In this document: positions 62,489-64,000 of the stretch, one piece after another
How the letters are laid out: each line of letters starts with the position of its first letter
How positions within the stretch are numbered: the stretch's first letter is position 1
DNA from: Desulfovibrio sp. Marseille-P6017
Lineage (GTDB): Bacteria; Bacillota_A; Clostridia; Peptostreptococcales; Peptostreptococcaceae
NCBI GenBank assembly: GCA_900604495.1
Contig: UWOR01000012.1
Location: forward strand, 1 to 64,000
Reading direction: 5' to 3'
DNA length: 64,000 bases
Translations under genes and position numbers: made by a program
The notes under the pieces: model-generated
Told to the model about the DNA's origin: nothing
What the model saw: the letters and a program-made list of their open reading frames with translations, nothing else
Database searches by the model: none

Positions 62489-64000
62489 TTACTTAGCAAC
62501 AGCATACATTTCTTTTAATTTATTTTGTACATCCTTGTTTTCTAAGTATTCTTCAAGTGTAGTTTTTCTATCCATTATTCCACCTGGAGTTATTTCTATT
62601 ATTCTGTTTGCAAGAGTTTGTATCATCTCTTGGTCATGAGAGTTAAATAATAATACTCCTGGGAATTTCTCTAAACCTTTATTTACAGAAGTTATTGACT
62701 CTAAGTCTAAGTGGTTAGTTGGATCATCTAAAACTAAAACGTTAGCATTTGATAACATTAACTTAGATAACATACATCTAACTTTTTCTCCTCCAGATAA
62801 AACTTGAGCTTCTTTTAAAGCTTCTTCTCCAGAGAATAACATTCTACCTAAGAATCCTCTTATGAAACTTTCACTCTTTTCTTCAGAATACTGTCTTAAC
62901 CAGTCAACTAAAGAATAACTTATTCCATCGAAGTATTGGTTATGATTTTTAGGAAGATATGATTGAGATGTAGTTACTCCCCACTTGAAAGTACCACTAT
63001 CAGCAGTGTCTTCTCCCATTATTATGTTGAATAATGTAGTTACAGCTATTTCGTCACCCATGAAAGCAACTTTATCATCTCTATCTAATCTGAAAGATAC
63101 ATTATCTAAAACTTTAACACCATCTATAGTTTTAGTTAATCCTTCAACTTCTAATACTTCATTTCCTATTTCTCTCTCAGGAGCAAATCCAACATATGGA
63201 TATCTTCTTCTAGAAGGTTGTATTTCTTCAACTTCTATTTTATCTAATTGTTTCTTTCTTGCAGTTGCTTGTTTTGCTTTAGAAGCATTCGAGCTGAATC
63301 TTGCAATGAACTCTTTTAATTGAGCTATTTTTTCTTCAGCTTTCTTATTTTGATCTTTAGCAAGTTGTAATGCTAATTGGCTTGACTCATACCAGAAGTC
63401 ATAGTTACCAACGTACATTTGTATTTTACCAAAATCAACGTCAACTATATTTGTACATATTTGATTTAAGAAATGTCTATCATGTGATACAACTATAACG
63501 ATAGAATCTTCTAAATCCATTATAAAGTTATTTAACCAGTTTATTGATTGGAAATCTAAGTGGTTAGTCGGTTCGTCCATTACTAGTATTTCAGGTTTAC
63601 CAAATAATGCTTGAGCAAGTAATACTTTAACCTTTTCTCCACCAGTTAATTCCTTCATTTGCTTATAGTGTAAGCTTTTATCTATTCCTAGACCCATTAA
63701 TAATCTCTCTGCATTTGTTTCTGCATCCCATCCATCAAGTTCAGCAAATTCACCTTCAAGTTCTGCAGCTTTTATACCATCTTCTTCAGTGAAGTCTGGC
63801 TTCATGTATAATGCATCTTTTTCTTGCATTATAGAATATAGTCTTTCATGTCCCATTATAACAACATTTAAAACTGTATCTTCTTCATATTTGAAGTGGT
63901 CCTGTCTAAGTACAGACATTCTTTCTTTTTCAGTTATTGAAACACTTCCTGTATTTGGTTCTATATCTCCAGCTAATATTTTTAGGAAAGTTGATTTTCC
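62489..64000 (-). CDS. ABC-F family ATPase (YbiT-like), 5' end cut by the window
   Basis: The frame runs off the right edge. What is visible (503 residues) starts at the first Walker A (GKSTFLKILAGDIEP) and includes the first signature LTGGEKVKVLLAQALFG, Walker B ILVMDEPTNHLDFQS, the inter-domain linker, and the second domain with LSGGEKVRCMLSKLM and LVLDDPTNHLDLES. There is no membrane region. ABC-F proteins act on the ribosome, relieving stalled states or protecting it from antibiotics. The DDPTNHLD form points to the YbiT branch, a housekeeping type. Confidence 0.92.
   Translation of the reverse strand, partial: GKSTFLKILAGDIEPNTGSVSITEKERMSVLRQDHFKYEEDTVLNVVIMGHERLYSIMQEKDALYMKPDFTEEDGIKAAELEGEFAELDGWDAETNAERLLMGLGIDKSLHYKQMKELTGGEKVKVLLAQALFGKPEILVMDEPTNHLDFQSINWLNNFIMDLEDSIVIVVSHDRHFLNQICTNIVDVDFGKIQMYVGNYDFWYESSQLALQLAKDQNKKAEEKIAQLKEFIARFSSNASKAKQATARKKQLDKIEVEEIQPSRRRYPYVGFAPEREIGNEVLEVEGLTKTIDGVKVLDNVSFRLDRDDKVAFMGDEIAVTTLFNIIMGEDTADSGTFKWGVTTSQSYLPKNHNQYFDGISYSLVDWLRQYSEEKSESFIRGFLGRMLFSGEEALKEAQVLSGGEKVRCMLSKLMLSNANVLVLDDPTNHLDLESITSVNKGLEKFPGVLLFNSHDQEMIQTLANRIIEITPGGIMDRKTTLEEYLENKDVQNKLKEMYAVAK

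Overview
The window is AT-rich, with short intergenic gaps, strong AGGAGG-type ribosome binding sites, frequent TTG/GTG starts and many stem-loop-plus-T-run terminators. The gene families are those of a low-GC Clostridia, most like Peptostreptococcaceae (inference from gene content; no rRNA is present to confirm it). I see no tRNA, rRNA or CRISPR array.

Positions 1 to about 12,265 are the right part of an integrated prophage that continues beyond the left edge. From a divergent operator region (6,452-6,626) an early lytic module runs leftward: Cro-like protein, Rha-type antirepressor, small orphans, DnaD-like replisome organiser with an origin-like repeat cluster inside it, DnaC-like helicase loader, several tiny genes, SSB, an ArpU/sigma-like late regulator, a terminator, then a short tyrosine recombinase. 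A lysogeny module runs rightward: XRE repressor, ImmA-like protease, an OLD/PARIS-like AAA-TOPRIM ATPase in the same operon, a D12 adenine methyltransferase, and a large serine integrase. The integrase lies against the attachment junction and interrupts the ATPase gene of a SsuB/TauB-type ABC importer. Only the last 63 codons of that ATPase remain here, followed by its intact permease and lipoprotein genes.

Positions 14,500-33,000 hold chromosomal metabolism and regulation: a frameshifted CcdA-TlpA fusion, a PreT/GltD-like flavoprotein, a DUF554 membrane protein, a stand-alone SIR2-like protein, a fructose PTS set (PRD regulator, fruK, fruA), an RpiR/SIS regulator, MnmM-like and RluB-like RNA modification genes, an AI-2E transporter, and a lysine-riboswitch-controlled lysC-lysA operon. 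Both lysine genes carry disabling lesions.

Positions 33,000-64,000 hold membrane and cell-envelope genes, glnS, a lipid kinase, a LUD protein with a ferredoxin-like protein, a metal-chelate/cobalamin ABC importer, a PLP aminotransferase, an alpha/beta hydrolase, a cold-shock protein, a nucleoside-type ABC importer with an M20 amidohydrolase, a polar amino acid ABC importer behind a leader with an early terminator, a GHL10 hydrolase, a ClC channel, an HD protein, a Tad2/DUF2829-like zinc protein, and a truncated ABC-F gene at the right edge.

The main points of interest are the prophage-disrupted ABC importer, the ATPase/methyltransferase pair carried in the lysogeny module, the candidate phage origin, the decayed lysine operon beneath a well-formed riboswitch, a 44-codon gene with a palindromic promoter, and the Tad2-like and SIR2-like proteins.
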